A stretch of DNA of 64,000 nucleotides from Saccharomycopsis fibuligera x Saccharomycopsis cf. fibuligera (lineage: Eukaryota > Ascomycota > Saccharomycetes > Ascoideales > Saccharomycopsidaceae): positions 3,224,001-3,288,000 of the forward strand of contig CP012810.1 in the NCBI GenBank assembly GCA_001936135.1. The letters run 5' to 3'. The notes beneath the pieces are model-generated. The model was not told where the DNA came from. It ran no database searches and was given only the letters and a program-made list of their open reading frames with translations. The translations under genes and the position numbers were made by a program. Shown one piece after another: positions 22,401 to 32,068 of the stretch. How positions within the stretch are numbered: position 1 is the stretch's first letter; each line of letters opens with the position of its first letter.

Positions 22401-23372
22401 ACCAATATTCTCAAGCATGATGTTACTTTCCCTGATAGTAATTCAGGTAACGGCAATGACAACAACAACAAGTACCAGCAAATCTCATCAACTTGCAAAA
22501 ACTTGATCAGACAGCTTTTAATCAAAGATGAAAATAAAAGATTGGGGTCAAAGCTTGGTGCTGGTGATATCAAGAACCACCCATTTTTCAAAAACACTCA
22601 GTGGGCGTTATTGAGAAATCAACAACCTCCATTAGTGCCAGTGCTTTCAAAGATTGAAAAAAATAGTAACGGCGAATTGGATGAACGCAGTTTGCAAAAT
22701 TTGGCCGCTGCTAGTATTGAATTGCGTCAATCGACTAGCAAGAAGCCGAAGAGTCCTTCAAAATTGAATAGTACGCCAGCTACCACGGCCACTGCTACTA
22801 CCGCCACTACAATGACAATCCCTGCTTCCACATTAGTCAATTCCTCTGTAAGTAATACCGAAGTGAATGGTAATACACTGACAACTACTGGTACTAATGG
22901 GGCATTAGTCTCTGCTTTTAATAATGACAATAACAATAACAATAACAATAACTCAGCACAGTCACAACAACCAGCCACCGCCACCACGATTACTGATTCT
23001 CTTACTTCTACCACCAATGGCATAGTTAACGAACTCGAAGAAACCATCGTTCCACCAGCTAATGATCCATTTGGCAATTTCAGTTCCATGACACTTGTAC
23101 ATGATGGTATGGATGATCCAGATAGTTCAATGCTTTATGGTAAAGAGACTAGTTATGATAAGGTGAATTATACTGTGACTTCTGGCCAGGGACATAATGG
23201 ATATGGTCATGGTAATGGCAATGGAGGGGTTAATATCAATGGTAATAGCAATGGCAATGGTAAAGGAAGCAGGGGAAACACATTTGGAAATGGCAGTGGT
23301 AATAATAACAGTAATAGTGGAGGAAAGCATAAAGGTTTTTTCAAAGAGAAGCATAGTTTTATTAGAGCTTAA
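19467..23372 (+). CDS. FPK1: AGC-family flippase kinase Fpk1/Nrc2-like, 1301 aa
   Basis: Serine/threonine kinase of the Fpk1/Kin82/NRC-2 group, which in budding yeast phosphorylates Dnf-type phospholipid flippases at the plasma membrane. The kinase domain covers about residues 739-1045: glycine loop 'GKGDVGKVY', Lys in 'YAMKVL', 'YRDLKPEN' catalytic loop, and a 'DFDLS' in place of DFG, which is usual for this group and for phototropins. An insert between 'DFDLS' and '[12 protein letters not shown]' is also typical. The ~735 N-terminal and ~250 C-terminal residues are low-complexity (Asn, Ser, Thr). The ATG at 19467 is used because the three-codon longer frame begins with TTG. In-frame CTG codons occur at 19791, 20076, 20253 and 22878, all outside the kinase domain. 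S. cerevisiae has two paralogues, so the symbol marks the group. Confidence 0.88.
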   Translation: MTGSSSHIHNSNSSLLAVEDNSAIHSSNNEDYPTNLLAPAQPSRKRSISMNKLFSFGFNKEPTAPTTADANNNSNLALNHASSAHSLSQPETNNNNTVNNNHPASPATLNFVNLSANEQVDDSEPIRLLDILKDPVAAKANPSTDANAGIRTSTIPNVTASPEVYVNGQALDVGVVDDNNIKATPSHQRNNSDTNLSNKGSDLLYDYVDVAEPEANDNNLSSEKNKRFTKIKSLFKFSNNNNSNNNTDQYDSANPSPTRSVHLNSDPESAKKNKRKSTLKKDTFSNATDHCANSPVVGIEESINSKDTHSSTDGSFSISPHELGFQQSQSHESQNTHSVTSSQQRQQDEQSSNNNNTNNNNTSLMQRIRRMRSPSSPPPATSTNTTNNNKTASLFRRESKASAKSPILSNDPNGTRTSSGTNNNDSLSIISSNPYFAHQGLPPHLTMDDASNELSDDETNKLVENYKNGGKGPLSFALKLLSNKKRDSTTIDSTINQNAVNHHYANNTDTVATATATTTATTTATPIAAAQKPTGPTTTSPKANGKEKGIPVIITSKNEGIPIVDESDEKSKLSAVDESFGLKPPTFGKLKDIDDNNQDNNNDNDNDDDDDGSKNIREPASHTMAPSTIPGKKKLRRVASAPLGLKALRGQSHDDDVNDSVAANNNNSTTVIYEKPSNLSSTGLAGFKFIKSLANEANVVKTNEHIGELKGRPRNKSFGRMYSSNSIKVSDVQVAPSSFEKVRLLGKGDVGKVYLVREKKSNKLYAMKVLSKKEMIERNKIKRVLAEQEILSTSNHPFIVTLYHSFQSEDYLYLCMEYCMGGEFFRALQTRASKCILEADARFYAAEVTAALEYLHLMGFIYRDLKPENILLHQSGHIMLSDFDLSKQISSTKNPTIVLSGARGRGNSQGNIPVLDTKTCINGFRTNSFVGTEEYIAPEVIRGHGHTAAVDWWTLGILLYEMLFGTTPFKGSNRNKTFTNILKHDVTFPDSNSGNGNDNNNKYQQISSTCKNLIRQLLIKDENKRLGSKLGAGDIKNHPFFKNTQWALLRNQQPPLVPVLSKIEKNSNGELDERSLQNLAAASIELRQSTSKKPKSPSKLNSTPATTATATTATTMTIPASTLVNSSVSNTEVNGNTLTTTGTNGALVSAFNNDNNNNNNNNSAQSQQPATATTITDSLTSTTNGIVNELEETIVPPANDPFGNFSSMTLVHDGMDDPDSSMLYGKETSYDKVNYTVTSGQGHNGYGHGNGNGGVNINGNSNGNGKGSRGNTFGNGSGNNNSNSGGKHKGFFKEKHSFIRA

Positions 23373-24572
23373 TTGTGAATATTTTGAATTTTTCCCAGAA
23401 AAATTCCATTGTTTTGTGCACCTTTATTTACTTTTTTTTTTCTTTCCCTTTGGACTTCAGCAGCATACTTTCAGCTCTTTGCTTACAGTTTTTTTTATTG
23501 TTTTTTTTTATTGTTTTTTTTTTTTTTATCACACATTTGAGCATTTGATTTTTTTTTTTTTTTTCTCTTAAGAAAAAAAAAGATTGTTTATTTTTTTGTT
23601 TATACTCACCAACTGTTTTGCGCTTTTCGTGCAAATGATACTCTTTGTGCTTTGCTTTTCTGGCTTTTCCTTTATATGATTGTTTCTTGTGTTGCTCACA
23701 TTTTTATATATCGCATTTCATGTTTCACACCTCATACCTCACATCTCATATTTTCGAATGTTATTTACGTTTCTGAAATGATTGAACCTTTTTCCATATT
23801 ACTGTTCTACTTTATTCAGGTTTGCCTTACCTTTTTTTTCTAGGCCTATTTCGTATTTTATATTTTATGCTTTTTCATGATCTACATCTATTTTATGTTT
23901 TAATCTGATACTCATTTATTTATCTACACTGCTTTTACACTCTTCGTATATTTTATTTTACATGGTATATATTAACGTCATTTTGCGTTTTAATGCTTTT
24001 CGTAAGAATAAAAAACTACAATAACAGAGAATCATTGTTAAAAAAACGTCTTACTACGTCATCTCGCGTCCAGTAAACTTGACGTGCTTGACAGACATCT
24101 ATACAATTACACCTGAAGAGAAGATATAAATGCATTTTAACACATTCACGTAATGAGACTATCCGTTAGTTAATAAATAATAAAATAAAGATAAAGATAG
24201 ATAAATTAGACAGATAAAAAAGATGAAAAAATAATAAAAAAAAAAGGCAAAGAGACAAAAAGAAAATAAAAAGAAAAAGTTCAAATGAGAAAAAACCTAT
24301 GACAAATGGACAAATGGCAACAGTAAAGAGTTGAAAAGAAAGAGGACAAAAAACAAGACCATAAAATGACAACGTGACAATAAGACAAGAAAGACAGTGA
24401 GACAAGTAATGTGGCAATTAACAACAAAACTTGCAGGAAAAAAAGAAAAACAAACAAACAAGACGAGTAAACCAGCATGTCGTTATTTTTATAAGTTTTA
24501 TTTTTTTTTCTTTATTTCACTTATTACATTTTTTTGCATTATTCATTCCGCAATAGCTTATATTCTTTAAAA
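23373..24572. other. Convergent 3' region of FPK1 and SCD6
   Basis: 1.2 kb, very T-rich then A-rich, consistent with long 3' untranslated regions on both strands. The hydrophobic open frames here follow from the composition. No RNA gene is recognised. Confidence 0.6.
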
Positions 24573-24638
24573 TTACCATTGTGGTTCATCTTGTCTTCTG
24601 TTTCCTCCATCATTGTTGAAGCGTCTGTTATTGTTGTT

Positions 24639-24674
<36 letters not shown>

Positions 24675-25836
24675 ATTGTAAAATCTTCCACCTCTTCCGC
24701 CTCTTCCACCTCTTTCGCCTCTACCTCTACCTCTGCCTCTACCTCTGCCTCTATTACCAAAATTTCTCTTAGTCTCACCAAAAGTTTCCAAATCATTGTA
24801 TCTTACAGCTTCATTTTTATCGTCACTCTTATCAGTAGATGAGGAAATAGTGTCGAAAAAGGAAGATTTCTTGTTGTAGAAATTTTCTACTGGCTTGTTG
24901 GTTTCTTCATCTTTGGAGAACTTGGCATTATTGGATTCGAAATCAAAATCGGATTTAGGAATCTCAATGCCTCGTTGTTGCTGCTGTTGGTTTTGAAATT
25001 GTTGTGGACGGCGGGGTGGTTGGGAAGTTTGCTGCTGCGTTTGAGATGACGCTTGCTGTTGGTGTTGTTGGTGTTGTGCTTGTTGTGCTTCTTGGTGTTG
25101 TGGTTGTGAAGCAGGAGGTTGAATAGGCTGTGCCTGAGAAGGAGCCGGAGATTGGTGTGCTTGTTGAACTTGTTGTGGCTTGGGTTGTTCAGGTTGTGGT
25201 TGAGCTTTTTGCGATGGAGATTGTTGAATTGGAGCTTGAACTTGAGCTTGTGCAGGAGGCTGAGGAGCGTATTGCTGTTGTTGAGGAGGAAGTCCATAAC
25301 CTGCAGGAGGCTGAGGAGGATATCCATAATAAGCACCAGCTTGAGGAGGAATTGGGCCAGGACCAGGAACTGGAGCAGGAGCAGGAGCAGCAACTGGAGG
25401 AGCAGGAGCAGCAACTGGAGGAGCAGGAGCAGGTTGAACTTGACTTGGCGGGACATCCAAGACGGACAAATCCTTGACGTCGGAACCTCTGAAGACAACG
25501 TAGTCATAGACGTCATTGCTTGGAGGGATTTCCGCAGCCGGGTTTTCTGCTCTGCCTTCAGTACCAAAAGGTCTAACTTGCTTCAAGGCAACGGTGGCTT
25601 CTTCACCATTGATGTTGTCCAAGACACCAACATAGCTAGAGAATTGTTAGTAAGTGACGTAGTAAAAAACAAAAAACAAAAAACGAAATTGAAATCTAAC
25701 TGAGATCTGACAAAGATTTACTCGAGTCAATTCAATGTACAAATGTCCTCGATAATGAGGCGTCCAAGAGCTGGAACACGTACCGGATACCTTTGTTGGA
25801 GATCAAGGAGATGGTTTTGCCAATGTATTGAGACAT
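24573..25836 (-). CDS. SCD6: Scd6/Lsm14 translational repressor, two exons, 371 aa
   Basis: RNA-binding protein of the Scd6/Rap55/Lsm14 family, which represses translation by binding eIF4G and promotes decapping in P-bodies. The CDS is the complement of 24573-25635 and 25784-25836. Exon 1 gives 'MSQYIGKTISLISNKGI', and the junction codon CG|C reads on to 'RYVGVLDNINGEEATVALK', an LSm domain. Next come a Pro/Gln-rich linker, the FDF motif 'SDFDFESNNAKF' (about 246-257), an FFD-type 'SSFFDTIS' (about 274-281), a TFG-type 'LETFGETKR' (about 300-308), an RGG block (312-334) and about 17 Asn. The intron (25636-25783) has GTACGT, TACTAAC and TAG. All diagnostic boxes are present in order. It is divergent from NAT3. 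Confidence 0.95.
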
Positions 25837-26271
25837 TTTCTTTTGATGACGAGTACAAAAGTAATGCAATGGAAGTGCGATGGAGGAGGATGGGGGTGAA
25901 GCACTTGCTGATGGGTGTAGGATGGGTGATCTCTGTCGCCTCTTGGTTTGTTGATGAAGCTACCGCGGTCAGCGTTGATTTTATTTAATAAAATAACAAA
26001 CGAGTTGGAATTTTCACCGGCAAAAACCAGAAAGAGACAAGATTAGGTAAGCGCATATTACCCGACTAAATATCAGCTGACAGATCATATGATAGCTGAG
26101 ACCAGGTAGTTCGTTTAGCATGTTAAGGAGTTTCTCCAACAACAAATATCACTGAACATCAACACGAGAGAAGAGAGAAGAGAGAAGAGAGAAGAGAGTG
26201 TAAGACAAGAACTGAAGACACGAAGAAAGAGCGCACACATCAACGCCAGCACAAGAGCAATTTCAGCCAAG
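25837..26271. other. Divergent promoter of SCD6 and NAT3
   Basis: 435 bp between two starts. A purine 7-bp repeat (AGAGAAG, about five copies, 26165-26198) lies 70-110 bp before the NAT3 ATG, probably in its 5' UTR. No other motif is assigned. Confidence 0.6.
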
Positions 26272-26868
26272 ATGACCTCAATAGTGCCCTTCCAGGCAAC
26301 CGACCTCTTCTATCTCAACGCTACCAACTTGGACGTCTTCACCGAAAACTTTCCCTTGACCTTCTACTTTCAGTATCTCTCCGACTGGCCCACTCTTTTC
26401 TACAAGTCCATCGAAAGCACGGTTGACCCCATTACAAATGCTAGCAACAGTCTGGTTGCCTCAGGCTACATGATGGCAAAAACTGAAGGACGCAACATGG
26501 AATGGCACTCCCACGTTACTGCCGTCACCATAAATCACACATACCGCCGCTTAGGCTTAGCCTCCCGTCTTTGCACTCAGCTCGAAGAATTGACGAAATC
26601 GGATCCATATAGCGTTTATTTTGTGGACTTATTTGTGAAAGTCACCAACAAGTTGGCTTTGAATTTTTATGAAAAATTGGGCTATTCCGTATATCGAAGA
26701 GTAATTGGATATTATGGTAGCGATCCATCGCCCAACAGAAAAGATCTTAGCGATCAGAATGATGCATTTGATATGAGAAAGGCAATGATTAGGGATAAGA
26801 AGAAGCAAACAGTGCGACTGAATGGTAGACAGGTTCATGTGTTGCCATATGAAATTAATTTCGATTAG
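26272..26868 (+). CDS. NAT3: NatB N-terminal acetyltransferase catalytic subunit, 198 aa
   Basis: GNAT-fold enzyme that, with Mdm20, acetylates nascent proteins beginning Met-Asp, Met-Glu, Met-Asn or Met-Gln at the ribosome; actin and tropomyosin are classic substrates. The protein starts 'MTSIVPFQATDLF' and has the 'LTFYFQYLSDWP' peptide-binding segment. The acetyl-CoA loop is 'RRLGLASRL' (92-100), matching the R/Q-x-x-G-x-G/A signature. It continues with 'NFYEKLGYSVYRRVIGYY' and 'DAFDMRKAM'. The length matches the 195 aa of S. cerevisiae Nat3. The stop codon lies within the first copy of the 56-bp repeat that follows. Confidence 0.95.
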   Translation: MTSIVPFQATDLFYLNATNLDVFTENFPLTFYFQYLSDWPTLFYKSIESTVDPITNASNSLVASGYMMAKTEGRNMEWHSHVTAVTINHTYRRLGLASRLCTQLEELTKSDPYSVYFVDLFVKVTNKLALNFYEKLGYSVYRRVIGYYGSDPSPNRKDLSDQNDAFDMRKAMIRDKKKQTVRLNGRQVHVLPYEINFD

Positions 26869-27028
26869 TATTGGTTAATATACGCTACTCAATTGTGTAG
26901 CGTCAATTGAGAGTATTCGATTAGTATTGGTTAATATACGCTACTCAATTGTGTAGCGTCAATTGAGAGTATTCGATTAGTATTGGTTAATATACGCTAC
27001 TCAATTGTGTAGCGTCAATTGAGAGTAT
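26861..27028. repeat. 56-bp tandem repeat, 3 copies, beginning at the NAT3 stop
   Basis: Three copies with an exact 56-bp period start at 26861, 26917 and 26973. They are identical except at the very end of the third. Copy 1 includes the last NAT3 codons and its TAG. Each unit contains two interlaced inverted pairs: CGCTAC with GTAGCG, and CTCAATTG with CAATTGAG. Each could therefore form a small hairpin in the NAT3 3' UTR. Confidence 0.97.
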
Positions 27029-27141
27029 TAGCACATAAAAACTAAACATTAGATTACATGTATTATATACAACGCAATTGCATGACACTATAAGAAACAG
27101 AAACAGAAAAAAAAAACAAAAAAGAATTAAAACGTAGCTCA

Positions 27142-27549
27142 TTAATACTTATACCCCACATTATTCCAGCTATGTCTGGCTCCACCAACACCATAACTTC
27201 CAGCGACTCCCAATACCTTAGTCTTGACGTATTCACCCCAACTACGCCCCGATCTCACCAAGTACCGGAAATACGGCGCAGCGAGCATGAACAACACTGC
27301 GAGCCCAAAACCTTGAGCAAACTGCATGACTATTTGATCTTTAATGATGGCATATATCACGATACCAGGGGTTATTGGCGCCACTGGTTCAGGATGTGAT
27401 TGTTCTTCATTGATGTTTAGAGCATTGCCATGTTTCTTAGTCTTTTTAGTTTTATTGGTTTTGGAGGACTGTGCGTAGCTTCGGAGAGATTTTCTGAAAG
27501 TATTTTCGTAGCGCAAGTCTGGAATCGGGATGGTTAGGTTGTTTGACAT
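27142..27549 (-). CDS. Small conserved-looking membrane protein, 135 aa
   Basis: Not recognised with certainty. The protein has a polar Lys/Asn-rich N-terminal half beginning 'MSNNLTIPIPDLRYENTF'. One likely transmembrane stretch, 'FAQGFGLAVLFMLAAPYF' (about 77-94), follows 'ITPGIVIYAIIKDQIVMQ'. A Gly-rich C-terminal tail ends 'SWNNVGYKY'. It starts at an ATG with a 332-bp divergent spacer to RPB3 and is flanked by real genes, so it is likely expressed. The layout suggests a single-pass organelle or ER membrane protein, with the N-terminal half probably cytosolic; that is inference. Confidence 0.65.
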   Translation of the reverse strand: MSNNLTIPIPDLRYENTFRKSLRSYAQSSKTNKTKKTKKHGNALNINEEQSHPEPVAPITPGIVIYAIIKDQIVMQFAQGFGLAVLFMLAAPYFRYLVRSGRSWGEYVKTKVLGVAGSYGVGGARHSWNNVGYKY

Positions 27550-27881
27550 GTTGCGTTTGTTGAGTGTTAGTTATTGAAGAAGCTGGTAAGGATTGTAATG
27601 TATAAGTCTACTATTATCTCTCCATGTTGTGGTTCATTATACTCAGTATTGTCACTGCTTTTATTAATATGTTTAAATCATTACCCGTTTTAATAAACGA
27701 CTACATCGGCGGGCAACACTCCTTCGTAGCACGACTGCCGCCAAAGCAAAATAGCCAAAAACACTGAAAATTAATCCATCGCGACTGCCAGACAAGACAG
27801 AAACAGCTAGAAACAAATTGAAGAACCGCGCCTGTGCCATACCACACGCATATACAAAAACACACACACACGCAACTCACA
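27550..27881. other. Divergent promoter region upstream of RPB3
   Basis: 332 bp between the starts of the small membrane-protein gene and RPB3. It includes a CA-rich leader (27854-27870) just before the RPB3 ATG. No factor site is assigned. Confidence 0.55.
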
Positions 27882-28856
27882 ATGCAGGTAGACAACACCG
27901 GTCCCAAAGTCAAAATCAGAGACATTCAAAGAGACAATGTTAACTTTGTACTCAGTGACTGCGACTTGGCGTTTGCCAACTCATTGCGCAGAGTAATCAT
28001 GGCCGAGGTACCAACACTCGCTATTGACATTGTGGAAATCGAAGAGAACTCCTCCGTGCTTGCTGACGAATTCATTGCTCACAGATTAGGGCTTATTCCA
28101 TTGCAAAGTGATGACGTTGACAGTCTTCTTTACAACAGAGACTGCACATGTGGCGAATATTGTGAAAAATGCTCAGTGGTGTTAACATTACATGCTCGTT
28201 GTACATCTGAAGGCATACAGCATGTTTACGCAAGAGACCTCCAAGTGCAATCCGATACCGGTGGACTCGGCATTGGTGCTCCAGTAATCAGAGACGATGA
28301 AGGCAAAGGTTCCTTAATTTGCAAAATTAGAAAACATCAAGAATTAAAAGTCAAATGTATTGCTAAAAAAGGTATTTCCAAAGAACATGCTAAATGGTCT
28401 CCAGTTTCCGCTGTGGGGTTTGAATATGATCCTTGGAATAAATTGAAACATACTGATTACTGGTACGAAGAAAATGCTGAACAAGAATGGCCCAAATCTG
28501 AATATTGCGATTTTGAAGAACCACCAAATCCAGATGATAAATTCGACTATACGGCAAAACCAAATGATTTTTACATTGATATTGAAACAGTAGGTACCAT
28601 AAAACCCAATGAAGTGGTGCTAAGAGGTATAAGAGAATTACAAAATAAAGTCGCTGGAGTAGTGTATGCCATAAATGAAATCGAAGGGAGAAATATCGAA
28701 GAAGGTAATGTGGACAATATTGGTGGGTTTGGTGGTGGTACCACTTATGGCGGTGCTACTGCTTATGGCGGCGGCACTGCTTACGGTGGCGGCACTGCTT
28801 ATGGCCGTGGTAATTTCACTGCTTATGAAGGTAGTAATGGTGATGCGTGGGATTAA
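27882..28856 (+). CDS. RPB3: RNA polymerase II subunit Rpb3, 324 aa
   Basis: Third-largest Pol II subunit. It pairs with Rpb11 as the counterpart of the bacterial alpha dimer and nucleates enzyme assembly. Diagnostic segments are 'VKIRDIQRDNVNFVLSD', 'FANSLRRVIMAEVPTLAID', 'HRLGLIPL', the zinc site 'CTCGEYCEKC' (C-x-C-x3-C-x2-C) and 'PNDFYIDIETVG'. The length is near the 318 aa of S. cerevisiae. The C-terminus adds a tail of 'TAYGG' repeats between 'GFGGGTTYGG' and 'NFTAYEGSNG'. The ATG at 27882 is chosen; the open frame above it starts from a non-ATG codon. Confidence 0.97.
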   Translation: MQVDNTGPKVKIRDIQRDNVNFVLSDCDLAFANSLRRVIMAEVPTLAIDIVEIEENSSVLADEFIAHRLGLIPLQSDDVDSLLYNRDCTCGEYCEKCSVVLTLHARCTSEGIQHVYARDLQVQSDTGGLGIGAPVIRDDEGKGSLICKIRKHQELKVKCIAKKGISKEHAKWSPVSAVGFEYDPWNKLKHTDYWYEENAEQEWPKSEYCDFEEPPNPDDKFDYTAKPNDFYIDIETVGTIKPNEVVLRGIRELQNKVAGVVYAINEIEGRNIEEGNVDNIGGFGGGTTYGGATAYGGGTAYGGGTAYGRGNFTAYEGSNGDAWD

Positions 28857-29229
28857 GCGAATGACTATGAAATACTGAATAATTCTTCCAATTATTTAGC
28901 ATTATAAAGGGTTAAATCACTGAATGACCATGAGAGGTTATTGAGGTTTATCAATGATGGCTTTTTGTATCGGTACAAATAACCCAAAAACTCTGATAAC
29001 GACCTGTTGTATCAAAATAAAACTAAAGAATCAACTCAGTTTGCAAACAATTGGACTTTTGCAAACACATATGTACACATATAATTTTACTCCTAAAAAA
29101 TTCTTATTATTTTTCTAATATTTCAGTTTTGTTTTTGAACCTGTTTTTTTTTTATTTTTTTTTAAGTTCTCTATATTTCTTCCTCTTATAAACGTGCTAT
29201 TTCATAACAACCATCAAGTAGTCATCATT
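28857..29229. other. Convergent 3' region of RPB3 and HIS6
   Basis: 373 bp, AT-rich, between two stop codons. It contains only terminator-type T-rich and A-rich stretches. No gene is seen. Confidence 0.6.
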
Positions 29230-30063
29230 TTAATGCTGCTTATTCCATTCAACACAATCACCAAATTTCACCAACTTCCCGCCAAAAATATCCAATGCAC
29301 TACCAAAGGTCAAATCAACTACTCCTTTACTCAATTTATCTACTTTAGCTAAATCTTCAATACTTTTAGCCCCACCAGCATACACTACCACCACATCTTT
29401 CAATGCGGGATTTTGAAACCATTGACCTAATTGCTGCACCAAATCTTCATCAATACCTTTACAAAGCCCTTCAACATCAGCAGCATGAATAAGGAACTCA
29501 CTACTGTACTTGGAAAGCTGGACAAATAAATTTTCAGAAAGCTTCAAATCAGTAAGCACCGTCCATTTATTTATCGTCACGTACCATTCAATTTCTTTTT
29601 CATTTTTATCATTATTCACCACTTTTCTGCGACAACTCAAATCAACAACTAATTTCTCCTTCCCCACCAAATGACTTAGCTCTTCAAGCCTAGCCAAGGA
29701 AAACGCCCCACCAGGAAACAACCAACTAGTAACAATGATCTTCCCTGCTTTGTTATCCTCAATCCATTCTTTCGCATTACTATTATTTATGCCACCACCA
29801 ACTTGAAGTTCACCAGGCCATGCTTGACATGCTAATTTAGCAGCAGTGGTGTTTTCCTCAGATGATCCTAATTTAATAACATGAGTACCCTTCACCTCGT
29901 GATCACGGTATAGATCTGCGTAATATGAGGATGGCTTCACAGAGACGAAATTGGTAGTTACTGTACTGTTAGTTTCTTGGTCCTTGTCGGATAATAAGGA
30001 GCCTCCAACAATTTGCTTCACTTGGCCATTATGGATATCGATGCAGCCCTTGAACTTGGTCAT
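29230..30063 (-). CDS. HIS6: ProFAR isomerase of histidine biosynthesis, 277 aa
   Basis: 5-ProFAR (phosphoribosylformimino-AICAR-P) isomerase, fourth step of histidine synthesis in the cytosol. It is a single TIM barrel. The N-terminal '[16 protein letters not shown]' carries the first catalytic Asp and phosphate-binding residues, 'LQVGGGIN' is the conserved beta-strand loop, and '[15 protein letters not shown]' supplies the second catalytic Asp region. '[14 protein letters not shown]' is the last phosphate loop. The length matches the yeast HIS6 type, which is longer than bacterial HisA. I looked for Gcn4 sites (TGACTC) in the 470-bp upstream region and saw none. Confidence 0.95.
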   Translation of the reverse strand: MTKFKGCIDIHNGQVKQIVGGSLLSDKDQETNSTVTTNFVSVKPSSYYADLYRDHEVKGTHVIKLGSSEENTTAAKLACQAWPGELQVGGGINNSNAKEWIEDNKAGKIIVTSWLFPGGAFSLARLEELSHLVGKEKLVVDLSCRRKVVNNDKNEKEIEWYVTINKWTVLTDLKLSENLFVQLSKYSSEFLIHAADVEGLCKGIDEDLVQQLGQWFQNPALKDVVVVYAGGAKSIEDLAKVDKLSKGVVDLTFGSALDIFGGKLVKFGDCVEWNKQH

Positions 30064-30533
30064 GATGTCTATTTCTTTTTTGCTTTTAGAAGTAAAATAA
30101 CTTATACTTGATTGTGTAGTTATGGGTAGCGGTAATCAACTAAAATGGGAGGAGTTGGGTTGAAATGGGCTGGTTAATGTTGAATTATCCTTTTATTATT
30201 GTCAATAGCCAATGCCCAATTTTGCTGTTTTACTTTTTTGCAGCAAATTTGCCCGTAAATATGAATTTCTCCGAGCTGCGATCACATGCTCGTGCATAAA
30301 ATTTTTTTTAAAAAAAAATAAAAAAAAAAATCATAGCGAGATGATAGACAATATTAAATAGAATATTAAAAAAGCTATCTTGGCAGATTTTCATATAATC
30401 ACTATAACCGCCATTAGTTTCAAAGGCTTTTGTTTTTTCAAATATTAACACTCTTTTTTATACTCCCATAAATCTCAAACTTCAAAGATTGAAAGCCATC
30501 GATAAAGTACCCCGACAGGCAGCATTTAACACA
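30064..30533. promoter_or_regulatory. Divergent promoter of HIS6 and FAF1
   Basis: 470 bp between two starts. Near 30298-30330 is a long T-then-A tract resembling RRPE, followed at about 30334-30342 by GCGAGATGA, which differs from the PAC core GCGATGA by one inserted base. The pair sits about 200 bp before the FAF1 ATG, as expected for ribosome-biogenesis genes. The match is imperfect. Confidence 0.35.
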
Positions 30534-31637
30534 ATGAGCGAAGATAAAGAGTATTTAGCCATGATGGAGGCCCAAAGGAAAGCATTTGAGGCCCAATTTG
30601 GCAGCCTTGAAGACCTAGGTTATGAAGATAAATCCAAGGAAATACAACAGCAGGCGTCTCATGAGAGTGAAACTGATACGGATAGTAATAGTGATGACAA
30701 TAGCAGCAGCAGAAGCAGCAGCAGCAGTGATAATGAGGAGGAAGATGAATTCAAAGGATTCAGCGAGGATGAAGATGTTTATGCCAGCCACTCCAGTGAT
30801 GACAGTCAAGAAGACAGTGATATTGAAGAAGGCCAATATGAAGAAGAACAAGAAGAAGCACCTGTGGTGGTTAAGTTCTCTGACAAGACAACCCCAACAT
30901 CCACAATAATAAGCAGCCAGAGTGCTAAACCTAACAATAAGAAACTCCTCCGCAAGGGCAAAATACCCTCATTACTGAGTATCGAATACAAACAACAAAT
31001 GAGTCAACTTGAAGCAGAACAGGAAATTCTTAAAAATGGCAACTCGTCTAAGGAAGAAATGGAAAACATGCAAAAAGATATCGAGTTACAACGATTATTA
31101 TCAGAATCTCACATTTTATCCGCAACGCAATCGGCTCATTCATATTCGGGGACTGATTTAACATTGAGAACCATTAATGATGACCCATTCGGCAAAGCTA
31201 GAGCCAAAACAATGACGCAAAGGTTGAGAAACTTACCTACCGATCTGCCAATGCTGAGCAAGGCACTGAAACTTGAAAAAATGCCAATGCAAATGAGAAA
31301 AGGTATGCTTCGAAAAGAAGTCCAAAGAGTAAAGAAATTTGAGCAAGAAGCTAAAAACAGTGGTACTATTTTGTCCAAGACTAAGAAATACGAACTCCGT
31401 GATTTGAATATGAGTAGAGCGAACAAAGTTGGCTTTAAGAGTGATTTGATTGGTAAGCATGTCATTGGTAAGAAACAATTACAGAATAAGACTGGGTTCA
31501 GACAAAGAGGATTACAAGTGCAGTCGATTGGTAAAAGCACCAGAAATGGACTTGTTATTAATGAGAAAGATCTTGCGCGGATTACTGGTGGTGGTGGTGG
31601 TAAAGGTAAGGGAAAGGGTAAGAAGGGTAGACGATAG
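30534..31637 (+). CDS. FAF1: 40S ribosome biogenesis protein Faf1, 367 aa
   Basis: Nucleolar factor for pre-18S rRNA processing. The N-terminus 'MSEDKEYLAMMEAQRKAFEAQFG' is followed by a long acidic Ser-rich stretch (about 30-110). Then comes the conserved basic part, 'TPTSTIISSQSAKPNNKKLLRKGK', and the family's C-terminal 'KTKKYELRDLNMSRANKVGFKSDLIG' region; a Gly/Lys tail ends the protein. S. cerevisiae Faf1 is 346 aa. The frame is open 15 codons further up to a TTG, but the ATG at 30534 begins where family members begin. It is divergent from HIS6. Confidence 0.8.
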   Translation: MSEDKEYLAMMEAQRKAFEAQFGSLEDLGYEDKSKEIQQQASHESETDTDSNSDDNSSSRSSSSSDNEEEDEFKGFSEDEDVYASHSSDDSQEDSDIEEGQYEEEQEEAPVVVKFSDKTTPTSTIISSQSAKPNNKKLLRKGKIPSLLSIEYKQQMSQLEAEQEILKNGNSSKEEMENMQKDIELQRLLSESHILSATQSAHSYSGTDLTLRTINDDPFGKARAKTMTQRLRNLPTDLPMLSKALKLEKMPMQMRKGMLRKEVQRVKKFEQEAKNSGTILSKTKKYELRDLNMSRANKVGFKSDLIGKHVIGKKQLQNKTGFRQRGLQVQSIGKSTRNGLVINEKDLARITGGGGGKGKGKGKKGRR

Positions 31638-32068
31638 AAGTTTAATTTACATTTGTGCTTTTTAGAGGTTATGAATAAAAGTTCAATTTTTCATTGATAG
31701 TTTACAAACAATTTTATGATGTATTATTCTTATCTTGTAGTACATTATGGCAAAAAAAAAAAAAAAAAAATGAAAATGGGCAAAATTATATAAAAAAAAG
31801 TAATACATATAAAAAAAAAATGTAGCAAAATAAAGTAAAAAGAAGTACGAGCACAATAATATTGATCATGCATAATAAATTGGAAATGGGATGGCTATGA
31901 CGATGGACAAAAAGAAACAGAAATACTAAAACTCGAAAAAAAAGAGATTCATTACTGGTATGACGAAATAAAATGAGCACAAAAGCAGCAACAGTCAATG
32001 TTGATCCTTTATTCTATTAACGTTTTTAGAATATTTTATGTTTTTATATTTTTTTACTTCAATCAAAT
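31638..32068. other. Convergent 3' region of FAF1 and SEC63
   Basis: 431 bp, AT-rich, with a run of about 18 A near 31752. No gene is recognised. Confidence 0.6.

Noticed and set aside
30064-30533. Gcn4 sites for HIS6
   Set aside because: I searched both strands of the shared promoter for TGACTC/GAGTCA and saw none.
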